From Serinus canaria (Eukaryota > Chordata > Aves > Passeriformes > Fringillidae): DNA of 64,000 nucleotides. The DNA lies in contig NC_066333.1 in NCBI RefSeq assembly GCF_022539315.1, positions 14,013,501-14,077,500 of the forward strand. The letters are read 5' to 3'. This document shows, piece by piece, positions 23,471 to 48,536 of the stretch. Numbering within the stretch: position 1 is the stretch's first letter; the number at the start of each line of letters is the position of its first letter. The translations under genes and the position numbers were made by a program. The notes below the pieces were generated by a model, which saw nothing but the letters and a program-made list of their open reading frames with translations, ran no database searches and had not been told where the DNA came from.

Positions 23471-24390
23471 CGTGGCACTGCAGAAGCCTCCCAGACAGAG
23501 CAGTCTGGGGACACGGCTGCACAGGGAAGTGTTGTGCTGTACTAAACTGAAGAGAATTACTGCAGAGTGCCTCAAAATCCCAGCTGGCGGATTTGGCTCA
23601 GGTGTGGTGCCTGTCTCTGCGATCCTGAGGATTTGGCAGCCTGGAAGCTGGAGGGCAGTGCTGGTCGGGAGGGTGTGGAAGGAGTCCCCACCCACCGTGC
23701 ACCCACAGCAGCCCACGCTGCCGGGGCCCTGGGCTCTCGGGCCACCTGGCTGCTTCTCCTGCTGCCTTTTCCTCTTTCCTTCTCGCTGCCTGTCCCTGCT
23801 GCTTTGTCCTGTCTCTTCCTGCTGCCTTTTCTTTCCTTCCTGCTGCCTTCGGCCGGGCCGTGCCCGCCCCGCTGCAGTGAGTCGCGGCTGGGGAAATAAA
23901 GGCACTGAGAGCAGCGTTGCTGTGTTACGGCAGCTCCCAGGAACAATCGATGGCTCCCGTCGCTGCTCGAGGCTGGGTTCACTGCAGAACGGGGCTGAAG
24001 CTGCCATGGGTGTCCAAAACGTTTTGCTTCGTGCTTATTCTGGCTGTTTTCACAGACTCTTTGGGGGCTTAGTTTTCTGAGCGTGTGTTGCAAAGCGCAC
24101 TGAAGCAGAACTCATTTCCTTCCCATTTAACTTTTTTTTCGCGTTATACCGGAAGGGAGCGGGCTGGGGGAAGCTGGGCCGGAGTGTAAGGGGTGTTACA
24201 CGCCCGCCATGGCGCTGGTGTCCCGGGGCCGGTGGCCGGGGTTGCACCGAGCGGCGATAACGCCCGCCCGCGCCGCGGAGCCGCGGGAGCGCCGCGCGTG
24301 TACCACAGAGCTCCGCGCGCGGGCACGCCCCGCCGCGAGCTCCCCTTAGCGCACCCGCCCGCGCCCGTGGCCGCAGTTCCCGCGTTGCGG

Positions 24391-24398
24391 TGACGTCA
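24391..24398. promoter_or_regulatory. Perfect CRE
   Basis: TGACGTCA lies 33-40 bases upstream of the UBE2V1 ATG, next to a GC box. It is a consensus CREB/ATF site. Confidence 0.8.
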
Positions 24399-24430
24399 GG
24401 CGGGGGCGGGGCCGGCGGCGGCGGCGCAAG

Positions 24431-36573
<12,143 letters not shown>

Positions 36574-38235
36574 TTAAAAAAAAAAAAACCAACAACATGC
36601 CCCCCCTTATTCAATTTAAGCTGTCTTCATTTTCCACAGTAGTAAATTTTCTAGATGCATCTTGTAGACCTCAAAATACTGGAAAGGAAGTTCCCATTCA
36701 AAGGAAGTTTTTCTTGAGATACTGTAAATGATACTAATTTTTTTTTTCATTTGAAATATAAGTTGTGCTATAACAAATAATCCTGTCGTGTAACCACTGT
36801 CCACATAGCTGAACTTCTGGTATCAGGAAAAGTCTATTTAAATTTATTACTGTCAAGACCAGTGTGGCACATCCAACTTAACTGTGAAAGGATCCATCCC
36901 ACAATCACCTTGCTGTGTGTCTGGCCTGGGTTATTTTTTTCTTTCTCTGTCTTTTGCAATAGAGTCGAAGCTCAGGGCTATTTATTAGAGTAGACACAAA
37001 GGTTTTTGCTTCCAGTACTGCACTGGGCTGTATGGACTACTACTGGGGATGTGTGCTAACCTCAGTCATCCCTCCCTTTGTGCTCGCTCTAGTAAAGGCT
37101 GAATGTGACTGCGGTCGTTTTTGGGTTTTTATTATTTTTTTAAATGCCCTGATAATCTGGGGCAAGCTTTCCTTCTTTCCTTTGGCCAAGGCATAGATTG
37201 TATTTCTCTTCCTGGTCTCCCTCACCAGTGGCGTGAGCTTTGGGTGAGGGATTCAGGGTTCTTTTTATCTCTTCCCTCTTCCCCTCTTTTTAGTGGGGGT
37301 GCTGCTTTCTTTTTGCCCCTCTTGGTGACTCTTCTCACCCTTGGCCCAGGGGTGAGCATCGGGGCAATAACTTGACCTGTTCCCTCCTGCTTATCGTTTT
37401 GGTTTTGCAACAAATTTAGTCTTCACCAGCCTGGGAAACAAGAGTATCTGTTCTGCTGGCAAGCGTGGGTTTTCCCTTCCCTCCAGCACTGCTGCCACAC
37501 CGCCAAGCTGGCCACGGCCGTGCTCTTAGATAGGCTTTGATGTGGGGAAAAGAGCAGTAATTTACCAGGATTGCCCAAACCTTCTGCTGCCAAACTTCAG
37601 TGGGGAGACTCTGCACCTAGAGATTCTGAGCACACTCCAGGTACCCTCAAATCACTGTGTTTTGGTGCTTTGGATTGACCCAAGAATGTTAATTAACAAA
37701 ATGTTGCACTTGCGTTTGCCCCTTCTAGAGATGTAACAACAACAGACAAATCAAATCTGGGTGGTAGATTTTATTAGGGTTCTGTAAGTCTTAGAAATCT
37801 CTTCAGTGAAGATTTTGGGGAAGCGGTGGCACAGCAGATTAAGGACCTTGATTGGCTTTGCATCCTGGCAAATCACTGCCTTTTCTGGTTTACTCTTCTG
37901 GACCACTAACTGCTGCAATGTGGATGCAAGCTTACAGGAAACCAACCTAGTGTGTCCTAAGTTTTATGAAAAATTCAGTGTTTGTGTAAAAAAAAAAAAA
38001 GAAAAAATAAGGAAAAAAAGAAAAGAGTAAAAATAAACACATTTTAAAGCAGCAGCTGTCAAGTCAATGAACAATTGATGTTTCCATTAACTTCTGAGGA
38101 AAATATTAGTTGTAAGGATTTAACATCCTCTGTACTGAAAGTTTAACATAACAGTATTCCATAAGCAGCCTTTTTATTGTATCAGACCATTGCCTGATTT
38201 TAATATAATAAAAAGTGTGCATTAATATTAGAAGG
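36574..38235 (+). other. UBE2V1 3' untranslated region
   Basis: The stop is followed by an A-run (36575-36588). AATAAA signals occur at 38032-38037 and 38207-38212, so the 3' UTR is probably 1.5-1.7 kb. An A-rich low-complexity stretch lies at 37988-38035. Confidence 0.7.
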
Positions 38236-41200
38236 CTTTAATTGTATTTATGTTTAGAATTTTGATCCCTTATGGAATTCTTGATTTGTTGGAAGCATCT
38301 TCCTACAGATCACGTTTAGCTGGCAGACTGTAAACTGGTGGCGAAAGGCAATTGTCTCTATCCAGCTGCTGCTGCTGTGCCAAGGACATCTGTAGGTTTG
38401 GTTTCAGCCTCAGGCTGCCCCCTGGGCTGTTGGTAGCATCAGGTGAGGCCCAGGGGCTGCCAAGGGTTTCTGGGGCTGTTGGGCCGTGGCCTTGCTGTGC
38501 TGGAGTCCCGAGGAAAAGGAATCCCCCTGCAGCTGCATGTCACACTGTCTGTCAAGGTCAAGGAGTGTTTCACAACCTGAGATTCTCAGTGTTTTCCTCA
38601 GATAGTGAAGAGTATCTGCCTGCAACATGCCCTGCCACAAGCTGAGCTTTCCTCCCAGTCTGGGTAAAAACAAGGCTGTGGAATGTTGGCCTTTTCCCAG
38701 TGTCAAGTGTCTGGAGATTGCTGGAAGGTCCTGATGCGTTCAGGGCAGTGATGGGCTGAAACAAGGTTCTTCCTGGGCTGGGAATGAAACAGGGAATGAG
38801 CTTGTGATGCTTGGTGACACTTGCTGCTGGTTTCTGGGCTGGAATGAATACTGCTGGCTCCTGGGGCAGGCCCGAGGGTGCCTGTGAAGACACAGACTAA
38901 TACTAATTCTGTGTGTGTATTTATTTAAAATAGCTTGGTGTCAGAGGTGGAAAATGGGCATTGGAAGAACGTGATAATTACAGTGGGCTGCTTGATTGTC
39001 TCTTTTTCAGAGTGCCCATGCCCTCCTTGGGAGGTTGTGGCTGGTGCGTGTTTGGGACCTCCCTGAGCCCGCTCGGGCCGGGGCAGAGCAGGACGGCAGA
39101 GGGAGCCCCGAGGCTGCCCAAGGCTTTCCGCCGCTGCTCTGCTCGGGTTACACGGCACGGCCTCGTGTGGGAACCACTCTCGTGTTTATCCCCAGCCGCT
39201 TCCATTCCAGACGCCTGTGTGTGGTAATGTCCCGCTGGACAGGCGTTCTTGCTGGGGGAACACCAGCACCACAGGGAGACCTGAATTGTTAATAAAGACT
39301 AATGGTGGTTTGCTTCTTGGGGTGCTGGAATTAAGCTCTCTGTGTGCTCTCTGTGTATGGAGTATGTGCCTAAATGTGCCCTTTCTGCTCTCTTACAACC
39401 CCGTGCAACGCTTTATATTTGGAATTTCAGTGTCTCCCACTATCATTATAGTAACAGTTCTGAAGCCAGGCTGTCTTCAGCCGCTCTCTGAGACACTGGT
39501 GGTGTCAGTGGTTCATCCCAGCGTGGGACAAGGACACGGAGCAGGAGGAGCAGCCGTGCCCCTCGGCCCTGGCAGACCCTGCCCAAGGGCAGCTCTGGGC
39601 TCCATCACAGAGCCCTGAGCCCCGTGGGGCTGTGGGGTGGGTGTGGGCAGGGGAGAGCCCCGAGCTGAGGCACCAAACCCCCAGGCTGTGCAGGGAATGC
39701 GCTCCTGCTCCCTTGCCAGAGCACTGCCAGGGCTGTGGGAGCTGTTGGTGGCTTACCTTGGTGTTGGTGGCCATTTAGCCTCTGAGGTGGGTGCTTTTCC
39801 TGCAGGACAGTGTTTGCTACACCAAGGAACAGCACAGTGGGTTCAATGTGTGTTCAAGCTGGCACCAACATGCCCTGCAACAGGGGAGTTCCAGTTCTGT
39901 AAATATGTCTGCATCAGGCTCTACCTACCTTAAGCTGAAAGAAGCTGAAGAGAAATTGATAGTGATCATCTTAATATCTAAACTTTTTTACTTACTATTT
40001 TCTGTTTAAGAAGGTTTTTCTGATGGCTAAGGGTTCTCCTGTCAGTGGAATTGCCATGTTGCATTAATCTTGGCTAATGTGCTCTCCCAACGCTCTCTAA
40101 CCTGGCTGCTGACTGAGATTCAGGTCCCTTAATAGCTCCTCGTTTTCCCTGGTCATGCTGTAGCACATTGCTGGAGAATGTGCTGAAGCCTGCAAAGAGC
40201 CCCAGTAAAGGCAAATTTAATTTAGGCACATGCTTAAGTGCTTTGTTGGACCAGAGCCAGCGTGCTCGGCCTCTGCTAGGAAAGACGCTTTTTTAGCTCT
40301 TGTTGAGCATCTTCTTCCTTGTCCTCCCTTCTTGGTACTACATCCCTGGTGCTTGTGCCTTTACATTTTCCCTGATGTCTCCCACATTTGTTGTCACAAA
40401 AATGTAAAGAGCAGAAGAAGATGTTGAGGATAGGGAGTTAAGCTGAATGCTCATCATTTTATATCTGTCAAGCATCTTGTCACCTTTTTTCGTCCTCATC
40501 TCCTTTTAAATAAAGCCTACAAAGGGTTTTCAGAAATGTGGGCCCTGTCCTGTTTTTCTCCCTTCTGAGCCAGGTTGTTGGTGGCTTTGCCCTGACATGC
40601 CTAGAAAGCCCTGCAGAACCTTGATGGGTGATAGGAGGAGAGAGTAAGTGTCAAAGGGTCCAAAAGTCTCTTTCCCCTCTCTATTGCCCAGCATCTATTC
40701 TTTTATGTTGTCTTACCTTTTATCTGTCCACTTGCCAAAGGATGTTTCAGGATGGCCAAAGCTGAAGATTGTTTGGGAGGAAAAAGCCAACCAAGCAGGA
40801 GTTTTGAGAAGAAAAGTGATGCAAACTTTGGAGCCATCTTCATCAGAAACAATGGGGCCATTTCCCCTCCTACTTGCTCTGCTCTAAAACCACGTGTTCC
40901 TAATTGTCTTGATCATGGTCTGCAGATCTTTAGAGAAAAGGATTTTTGTTTGCCTGGTGCTGGGAACTTTCTGGGAGTGATTTGCTGTAAGTGAGGCAGA
41001 GGGAGGACAAGCCAGGAGAGGCTGGAGAGCTGCCCCAGTCCTGTGCATGTGGGCTGGGGCAGAGAGGTGGAGAAATGCCTGCTCTGGTGAGCTGGCAACG
41101 AGCTGCTGTGTGTCCCCTTGAGACAGGGGAGCAGACAGTCCCACACCTTGAGGAGTGCTCCTGCCAGTCAGTGTGGTGCCCAGCTGCAGGTCTGTGCAGT

Positions 41201-42779
41201 CACTGTGGGTGCTGGAGGTGGGGTCTGTACGTGTCAGCCCAGAGCAGGGAGCAGGAGAGAGGAACAGCCAGAGCAGGACAGAGTTCTCAGCAAGGATCTG
41301 CCAAACTTCTGTCCCTCTGAAGAGACCTCTTAAATCCCTGGGCTACCAGATTAGAAGCTGTCCAAGGTTAGCGGCCAGATGTTTCTCAGCTGTTTGGACT
41401 GGTTTCCAGCTGAGACCAAATGAGTGGCTGTCCAGCATGTACGTATTAATATAAACATTTTAGAGGCCTTGCCTTGAGTGAGCCATTAAAAACTTCCCAC
41501 GGTCCTGTGAGCGATGCTGCTCCTCGGAGAGAGCAGAGTTTGTGCCTCGCACTCGGGCTCGGCTGCCACCTGCTCGCTCCGAGCTGGGCTGGGCCTCCCC
41601 TGCCTTCCGTGGCGCCAGAGCACTGTGGTCCCAGGAATTTGATTATTTGTCTTAGCAGATAATTTAGGCCAGAAGGCTGAGAGTGTTCCCTTCCTTCCCT
41701 GGATGTCGTCATGCTTCCCAGCAAAACACAGTCCCGGGTCCTGTGTCCCTTCCCCACCCCTTGCCCCAAAAGTACAACAAAAACCCTTTCAAACAAAAAA
41801 CCTGTCTCTTCTTGTGCAGGGGCACTGTCCACTCGTTTTGAGCTTGGTTTTTGTCTGTGCAGACCTACACAAGGAGAGCATTTCATTAACTCCATCATGC
41901 AGTCATGTTTTAAATTATTACATGCATTAAAAAAAGTTGGGTTTTGATGTGTGGTTCTTCTAAAATATTCCTAATGCCACCCATGAGCTTTGGTGTTCAA
42001 ACAAGAGTGACAGGAAGTGACCCCTGTGGTCTCCCACTACCACAAGACCCTTCTGACACTTTCCATCATTTTCATCAGATTTTAGCACCTTGGTTTCCCC
42101 AGACCTGGCTGTGGAACTGCCCGGGGTGTGGAGCAGGGAATCTCCCAGTGATGTTTTTAATGAGATTATGGGATCAGCTGGCCAGCAGCCCTGCTGACGT
42201 GTGCCTTGGCTCAGCTGTCCCACCATCAGCAAGGCCTTGGGCTGGCACCTGGCTGGTGACCTCCCGTGGCAGAGCCAGGAGGTCTGACCTGGGGAACAAT
42301 TGTAACTGCACAAGGACAGCTTTTAGTGTTGTGGACAGTGACACCTCTGTGCTGGATGTGTGCTGGTGTGAAGGAGAGCAGGATGCAGCTTCCCCCATTG
42401 CTTTTCAAGGATTTTTAGGAATGTCAGGTGGCTGAGATGCTCTGAAAGGAGGGGTGTGATGAAGTGACATTTCCCAGCCCCTCAGCCCCCGGGTGTGCCC
42501 CTGGCTGGGCCCTGTCCCTGTTTGCAGCTCCCACAGTTCAATCATACCAAGGGCTCACATCCTTGGTGGGAGTGGGCATGTGCCAGCACAGATCCCAGCC
42601 GGGGCCCAGGAGCCATCAAACCCCGGGCTGGGTGTTGGATCTGCTCCTCTCTGTTCCCCATAGCTCGGCATCCCCAGCTGAGAAAGGGATGCAGGTTTCT
42701 GAAAAGAAAAATGAGAAGTTATTTTCCCCTGTCTCTAGCACAGAGGCATTCCTGTGAGTGGGAATTGTCAGTCCTGGAT

Positions 42780-42960
42780 GATGAGATGGGTGTTTTCAAT
42801 CATTCCATTTCCTTGTATTTCTTGCACATTTTTTACTCATTTTGATTTATTTTTAATGGCCCTGACACCCTTGTTTATAATAATAAACAGCAAACGCGTG
42901 GACACAATGAGTCTGTTTCAGGTTCAAGTGTTTTTAATAACCTTGCAGCAAGAAATAGAC
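42780..42960. promoter_or_regulatory. AT-rich island with inverted FOX sites (candidate enhancer)
   Basis: The near-palindrome TGTTTATAATAATAAACA at 42872-42889 contains two inverted forkhead core sites six bases apart. Enhancer function is inferred from composition and motif only. Confidence 0.35.
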
Positions 42961-43183
42961 CCGAGCCCAGATCTGCAGAAACCCGAGGAAGACTGGATGC
43001 TGCTGCAGTGAAATCCGATTTCGGAGTGGCTGCTGTGCAAACAGCCCGGACAGCGCCGCGCTGACTCCCGGCCAGCCTCCAGACAACACTGCCCTTTGTA
43101 TCGCCCAAACCCTCACTCCCAGGCTGAGCTCTTGTCTTCCAGACCTGACCTGATTTAAGCAAAGGAAAGGGGCAGGTATAGGT

Positions 43184-43205
43184 ATTTATTATTATTATTA
43201 TTATT
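43184..43205. repeat. (ATT)n microsatellite
   Basis: About seven ATT units. Confidence 0.9.
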
Positions 43206-44139
43206 CATCAGTGCCTCTGCAGCCCCCCGGGCACACGGCCCGTCCGGAGCAGGGCCATGAGTCCCATCTGGGATGTGGCAAAGGGAAAAAGTGACAATCA
43301 GCATTGTGAGGCCTCGTGCTGCTTAATTGAGTAAAACCTTATTAGCTATTTTCAGTGGTGTAACAGCTTTGAGGGAGTTGTTTGCCGAGGAAAATACCCG
43401 GGTGGGTTTGCCAGCAGCCAAATGGGCTCCGTGTGCCCCCAGTGCCCCGCAGAAATCGGGGGATGGCTGCTGGAAAACGCAGCCTGGGCTGGGAGGTGGG
43501 GATCAGCCTTTTGGGAAAACTGGGCTTTGATTCTGGAGAGCACAGGACGGTAACACTGCACTGAGCAGGGCTCTGAGGGGCAGCGCAGGGTCTGGGTTTG
43601 AGGGTCCCTGGGAGCCCTGGGGAGCTGGGACAGGCCCCCCATGTGGCCCCCAGCCCAGCAGCTCATGCCCTCTCCCATGTCCCCAGAGGAGCTGAGCTTC
43701 CCTGCCTGTGCAGGGGAGGGCCAGGGCTCTCCTGCTTGCTCAGGGCTGCCCATTTCCCTGGCAGAGAGGTGCCAGGTCCCAAAGAGGTGCCAGGGAGGGA
43801 AGTGTGGGTGTCTGTGGCTCCCTCCGTGTGTGCCTGGTGTGCCACAGGCTGGAGAGGAAAGGGGTGCCCATGGAACCGGGGCCCTGCTGTGCTGGGGACT
43901 GCCTGTCAATGATCCTAATCCTCACTAGCAGAGGACATCCAAGAGCCCCAGTGCTGGAGCAGGTCCTGCCCAGGCTGGGAGCAGCCCCAGAGCTGTGCCC
44001 GTCCTCAGCCAGAGCTGGGAAATGCTCTGCCTGCCCCTCTGCAGCCCTGCCTGAGCCAGCCCTGCTCAGCCCTTTGTCTTTACAGGGTCTTCTGCCCTAT
44101 TTATCTTCCCCAAATGTCATCTCCCCTCCCCACTCCATG

Positions 44140-44275
44140 CAACACCCCCCAAAAAATAATAAACGGCAGCAGGCTCTGTAAACAGAGCCTATCTCCAGAG
44201 CTGTTTGAAATGTGGACAGGCTCAAGTGAATTAGTTCAGCGAGGCCTTAATTGCTGTCCTGTCTGTCAGCGTGCA
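44140..44275. promoter_or_regulatory. AT-rich island with palindrome (candidate regulatory element)
   Basis: It contains the perfect palindrome GGCTCTGTAAACAGAGCC (44172-44189), with a forkhead-like TGTAAACA in the middle, and homeodomain-like TTAATTG further right. Confidence 0.3.
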
Positions 44276-44949
44276 GGGCTGAGGGTTAGCAGGGAGGCTG
44301 GCTGAGGCCTGCCAGGGAGATGGATGGGGTCCTGGCCGGGGTGGCAGCCGGGGTCACTGCTCCAGGAACCACGTCCCGGCGTGACCCCGCACAGATAAGC
44401 GGGCTCTGCACCGTCCCTGTCCCTGCATCCTGCTGCCCTGACCCTCCCCTGGCCTTCCCCAAATCCAGCCTGGAACAAAAATGGTGGGAGAAGGGCCTGG
44501 GCTGGCAAAAGTGACTTGTTGTCCGGGCCTTGTGCCAGCCTTTTTGGGGCTCGGGGCTGTTGGTCTCCTCGCACGGGGAGGATTGGCTGCTGGTGGCAGT
44601 GTCATGTGTCCCCAGAGCATGGGGCACTGCAGGGATATCTCCAGTCCAGGCAGGAGAAGGTCCCTCAGTGCTGTATGAGAGGAGCAGGATGCTCAGTGCC
44701 TGTCCCTTCCTGAGCAGCAGAGCTGTGCCTTGCCCCCAGCACGGCCAGCCCTGCCGGAGCCAGCCCCGGCCCTTTCACACGGGCTGGAGCCCCGCTGCTG
44801 CTGCAAGGCGCTGCGGGGAGGATGCCGGGTTGTGGCAGCAGCAGGGTTTAGGGTGGGAGAGGCCCCGGGGGTGGAAGGGTCCCCCGGGAGGGGCAGGCGG
44901 GCTGGGGCAGCGGCAGAGCCGCCTCTGGCCGGGCTCTTCCCCACCTCCC

Positions 44950-45485
44950 CGGCAATTAAGCAGCCTCTGATGCATGTGGAAAAGGAAGGAGAGAAAGAAA
45001 AAAGGATCAGCAAACCCAAGCCCTTAGATTACTGTTTACCCCCTCGAGGAGCACAGAAGTATATTGTCCATTTAATAGAAGCCTATAAATCACTGAAAAA
45101 CATTTATAAAATAATTGAAGGTAATGGGAACCATTTGTTTAAATAACATCACGTTCATGCCCCAGAGGTGCAATAAAAGTTAGATTAATTGATAGGATTT
45201 TATATCTCACTGTGAAAAACTGAGTCACATTCTAGACACCGACAGTTTGGGAAAGTTGCAAATTCATCAGGCACCCAGCTACTATCAAAATAGTCTCTTC
45301 CATGTGAAGAGGCACATTTATGTGACCCTGAAGGGTTTTGGGATGAGAACTATTTACTTAAACTGTGAAGTGAACTAGCCAGTGTGAGATCCTGACCCAG
45401 ATTGGGGTTTTTTCCTTCCTCTTCTATCTGCTGTTGCATTTTTTTCCCATTATGATAAAAAGCAAATAAATATCTCTAAACCAGA
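44950..45485. promoter_or_regulatory. AT-rich island, candidate conserved enhancer
   Basis: About 530 bases of AT-rich, non-repetitive DNA sit abruptly between GC-rich flanks. Many homeodomain (TTAATTG, ATTAATTGAT), forkhead (TGTTTAC) and AP-1-like (TGAGTCAC) motifs occur without a credible reading frame. This is the usual look of a conserved non-coding element, but conservation was not tested. Confidence 0.4.
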
Positions 45486-46274
45486 GGCTCATTCCTAATC
45501 CAGGGCTATAGTGTCCCGCATCCATCTGTGCCCATGGGAATGGCACCTCAGAGGCACCAAGGAGGAGGCTGGAGCAGGGATGCAGGGCTGGGCCCAGTCC
45601 CCCATCCCGGGCTGCTCCCCCAAAGCTTGCCCAGGGCCTGCCAGCCCCGGCCCAGGGCAGGGCTTGCTCTCCTCGGGCTCCCCTGCCTCCAGCCTGGGCC
45701 AGCAGCAGGCAGTTCTCAGGTTGTCAACCATCTGACCCTCCCCTTGTCCTTCTAATCGTGCTTTGTGGTTTATCTGGGGCGAGTGCAGGAAAGTGGAACA
45801 GAGCAGGAATCTCTCAGAGCAGAAGGGCCCTGGGGCTGGGAGCTGTGGGCAGGGACTCCCCAGCTCTGCCCCTGCTCTGCCCTCCCAGAGCTCCCTCACT
45901 GCCCACACTCTGCTCTGCTTTTGCCTGGTTTCCCCCAAGCTCTATTTTCACTTCTTTTCTCTCCTTCCATCAGCTCTGGTTTGCCTGAGAGTGAGGCCAA
46001 AGTGAGCCTGGGTTCTGCCAGGAGAGGCTGTGGCACTGTCACCCCCAGGTCACCCGAGGCTCCTGGTGCCAGCAGCAGGGACATGCCCTGCTCCAAACTC
46101 CCTGGGGCTCATCTGCCCAGCAGCTCACCATCCACCTCGGGGTGGAGGTGCAGCACAGGTGTCCCCAGATCCCCAGATGCAGCCCTCGGGGTGGGTGGCA
46201 CGGGGGGGACCCAGCCAAAGCCCCTCCCTGGGGAAGGAGCAGCCCCAGCCACCCTCGGCAGCGCCGCCGAGCCC

Positions 46275-46800
46275 GGGCTGCGCATCGGCTTTTGATAAAG
46301 GCTCCCTGTCAAACAAGGGCTGAATAAATCATGATGTGTTACCAAGACGCATTACAGCTTTTAAAACAACCACCATGGCATTCTACCCCACGGACTGATG
46401 AGTCTGGGGATGCCAGATCCCTGGCGCTCCGCAGCCTCGCTGGAGCCAGCTCACATCTGGAGTGCAGTAAACGTACCCAGAAGCAAGAAAGCAGCTCTGT
46501 AAGGGTCAGGAGTACAGAGAGCGGCTGCTGACTCCAGGCGCCACCCCAAAACCCACATGCATTTCCTTGTGTAAACACATGTGGCCAAAAGGCAGCCATG
46601 GTCACCTTTCTCCAACGTGAGCCCTATAAAACCGCCAGCAAAGTGAGGAACAATGTCACTATTATTGTTTTAGAGGAATTCCTCCGAAGCAGAAAGGCAT
46701 AGCCGCGCTGCCGACAAGGGTGTCTTTAAAAGCAGGGCTGACAATTGACTCCAGAGCCGAGGGGAGGAGAGAATTCCCCCGGGGTTGATCATTTGCAGTT
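46275..46800. promoter_or_regulatory. Candidate enhancer with inverted SOX pair
   Basis: A motif-dense non-repetitive island. AACAAT (46649-46654) and ATTGTT (46664-46669) form an inverted SOX pair with nine bases between. A GATAA lies near 46293. Confidence 0.4.
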
Positions 46801-47689
46801 GTTGGGGGCTTCCAGAGCTGCCTGATAACCTGCTGGGTCCTGCTGCCAGAGGCACAGCTGGGCACAGCTGGGCACAGCAAGCCCTGACACTCTCGTCAGC
46901 CCCCTGGGGCTGGTGCCAAGGCAGCCCACCCCAGGGATGGGGTGCTTTGGGGCCAGCCAGGGGAAACCCAGGGTGTCAGATTTGGGTGCTGGTGAAAGCA
47001 TCCATGGAGCCCCTTCTATCTCAGCGGTGTGCAGGGAATGGACTCGCTTGGAGCCAGGCAACTGCTCCCAAAGCTGTGCTGGGTTTATTGCCCCAGAAGA
47101 GGATTTCCCCCCCCAGCCAGTATCAGCTGCATCTGCAGCCCTGCTGATGCAATCAGAAGTGGTGTGCTTTGGCCTGAGAGTTCACTGGACCTAGAAAAAA
47201 AACCACGGGTGCCTTCATGAGGGGGCTGACCAGGGCAAACACTTGGGGTCTGGGCCTGCTTTCTCTTGGGGGGTCCATGGATGGAGACCTTGTAGCTGCC
47301 TCTCCCTGGGGATTTATTGCCTGTCTGTAAAACCAGACATGGGCTGCCAGAAGCAGCAGGAGTGATAACCTGGAGCCAGACCCTGCTGGTAACAGGAACC
47401 ACAGCCTGGAGATGCCTCTGCTGCAGCTTGTGGGCACTGAGCACAGCCCCCCAGCGCTGCCCAGGAGGGCTGGGACCTGGCAGCAGGCACAGGGCTCCTG
47501 CCAGCAGGATGCCACCCCCTGTCCAGAGCCCCAGAGGGTCTCTGAGTCCCTGTGGGAGCCCAGGGCTGGAGGGTTTGGGGGACAGGACAGAGAAGGGGCT
47601 GTGAATATGTAGGGAGGAGCAGATGGATGACTCTCCAGGCTTAGCACCTGATTGGGATGACCTTGCTCCTGGATCAGGGCTGTCCTCTA

Positions 47690-47960
47690 GTGACCATAGA
47701 TGAACACTTGAATTTCACTGATAAGCCCATCAAATAGTTGAGTGTGTTAGAGGCTGTATGAATGCACTGTAGAAAGTTTCTCCAGTGAGTCAGGGTCCCA
47801 AAACCTTTCTTTGGGGAGCTTATCTTATCAGAGAGGGATGCTTCGCTCCCCAGGAAACAGGGCCAGCTCAGCCTGAGTAATGAGGCTCTGAGCTAGAGCA
47901 TTGCAAAACTAGAGGTGCTTTTTAAAAAGTCTGACACGGCAGAGAGGAGGGTGAGCAGAG
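47690..47960. promoter_or_regulatory. AT-rich island with twin GATA sites (candidate enhancer)
   Basis: CTTATCTTATCA at 47819-47830 reads as two adjacent GATA sites on the minus strand (TGATAAGATAAG). Confidence 0.35.
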
Positions 47961-48119
47961 AGGAAGAGGAGGCTTAGTCACGTTGGCCATAACCCAACAC
48001 CCTGGTGCTTCTCCAGAGCAAGGTCTTTAATGTCCTTCCTAGGACAAAGCTGTACATCTGCCTTCCCCCTTTCCCTGTGAGAGAACCTGGGGGCTGTTCC
48101 CAGCCAAATCCGCTCCTTA

Positions 48120-48430
48120 ATTCCCTCCATCAGGGGCTGGGGCCAGCGAGAGGGATGCTGCCGGCACCATCCCGGGGAGCCGCGTTCCCCCGCGGGGCCG
48201 CGAACCGGCCCGGGCTGGGGCCGGGGTCTCTCGGTCCCGGGAGGCTCCCGGGCACCGCCTGTGCCCTCCCGGAGGCGGCCGTGGGAGGATGAGCTGTCGG
48301 GAGCCGCCGAGACAAGCAGCGGGTTAGATGCTGAGCGAAAACAAACCATCTGGCCAGGCAGCGAGCGAGCTCCCTCCCGCCGGAGCTGAGCCCAGCCTGA
48401 GCCTGAGCCTGAGCCGAGCCTGAAAAGCCC
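48120..48430. promoter_or_regulatory. Orphan CpG island
   Basis: CpG-dense DNA (for example 48165-48260) has no coding exon near it. It could be the promoter of an uncharacterised non-coding transcript or a developmental enhancer island. Confidence 0.5.
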
Positions 48431-48503
48431 CTGCGGTCCTTCGGGTCCCCCACCACCGGGAGCCAGGCGGGTGGGAGCCAAATCTGGTGTAAACAACGTG
48501 CAA

Positions 48504-48536
48504 ATACTGGCTCGAGTCTTAAACCAGCCAGTATTC
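48504..48536. repeat. Perfect 10-bp inverted repeat
   Basis: AATACTGGCT (48504-48513) and AGCCAGTATT (48527-48536) are separated by 13 bases. A STAT-like TTCCTGGGAA overlaps the right end. Confidence 0.85.
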
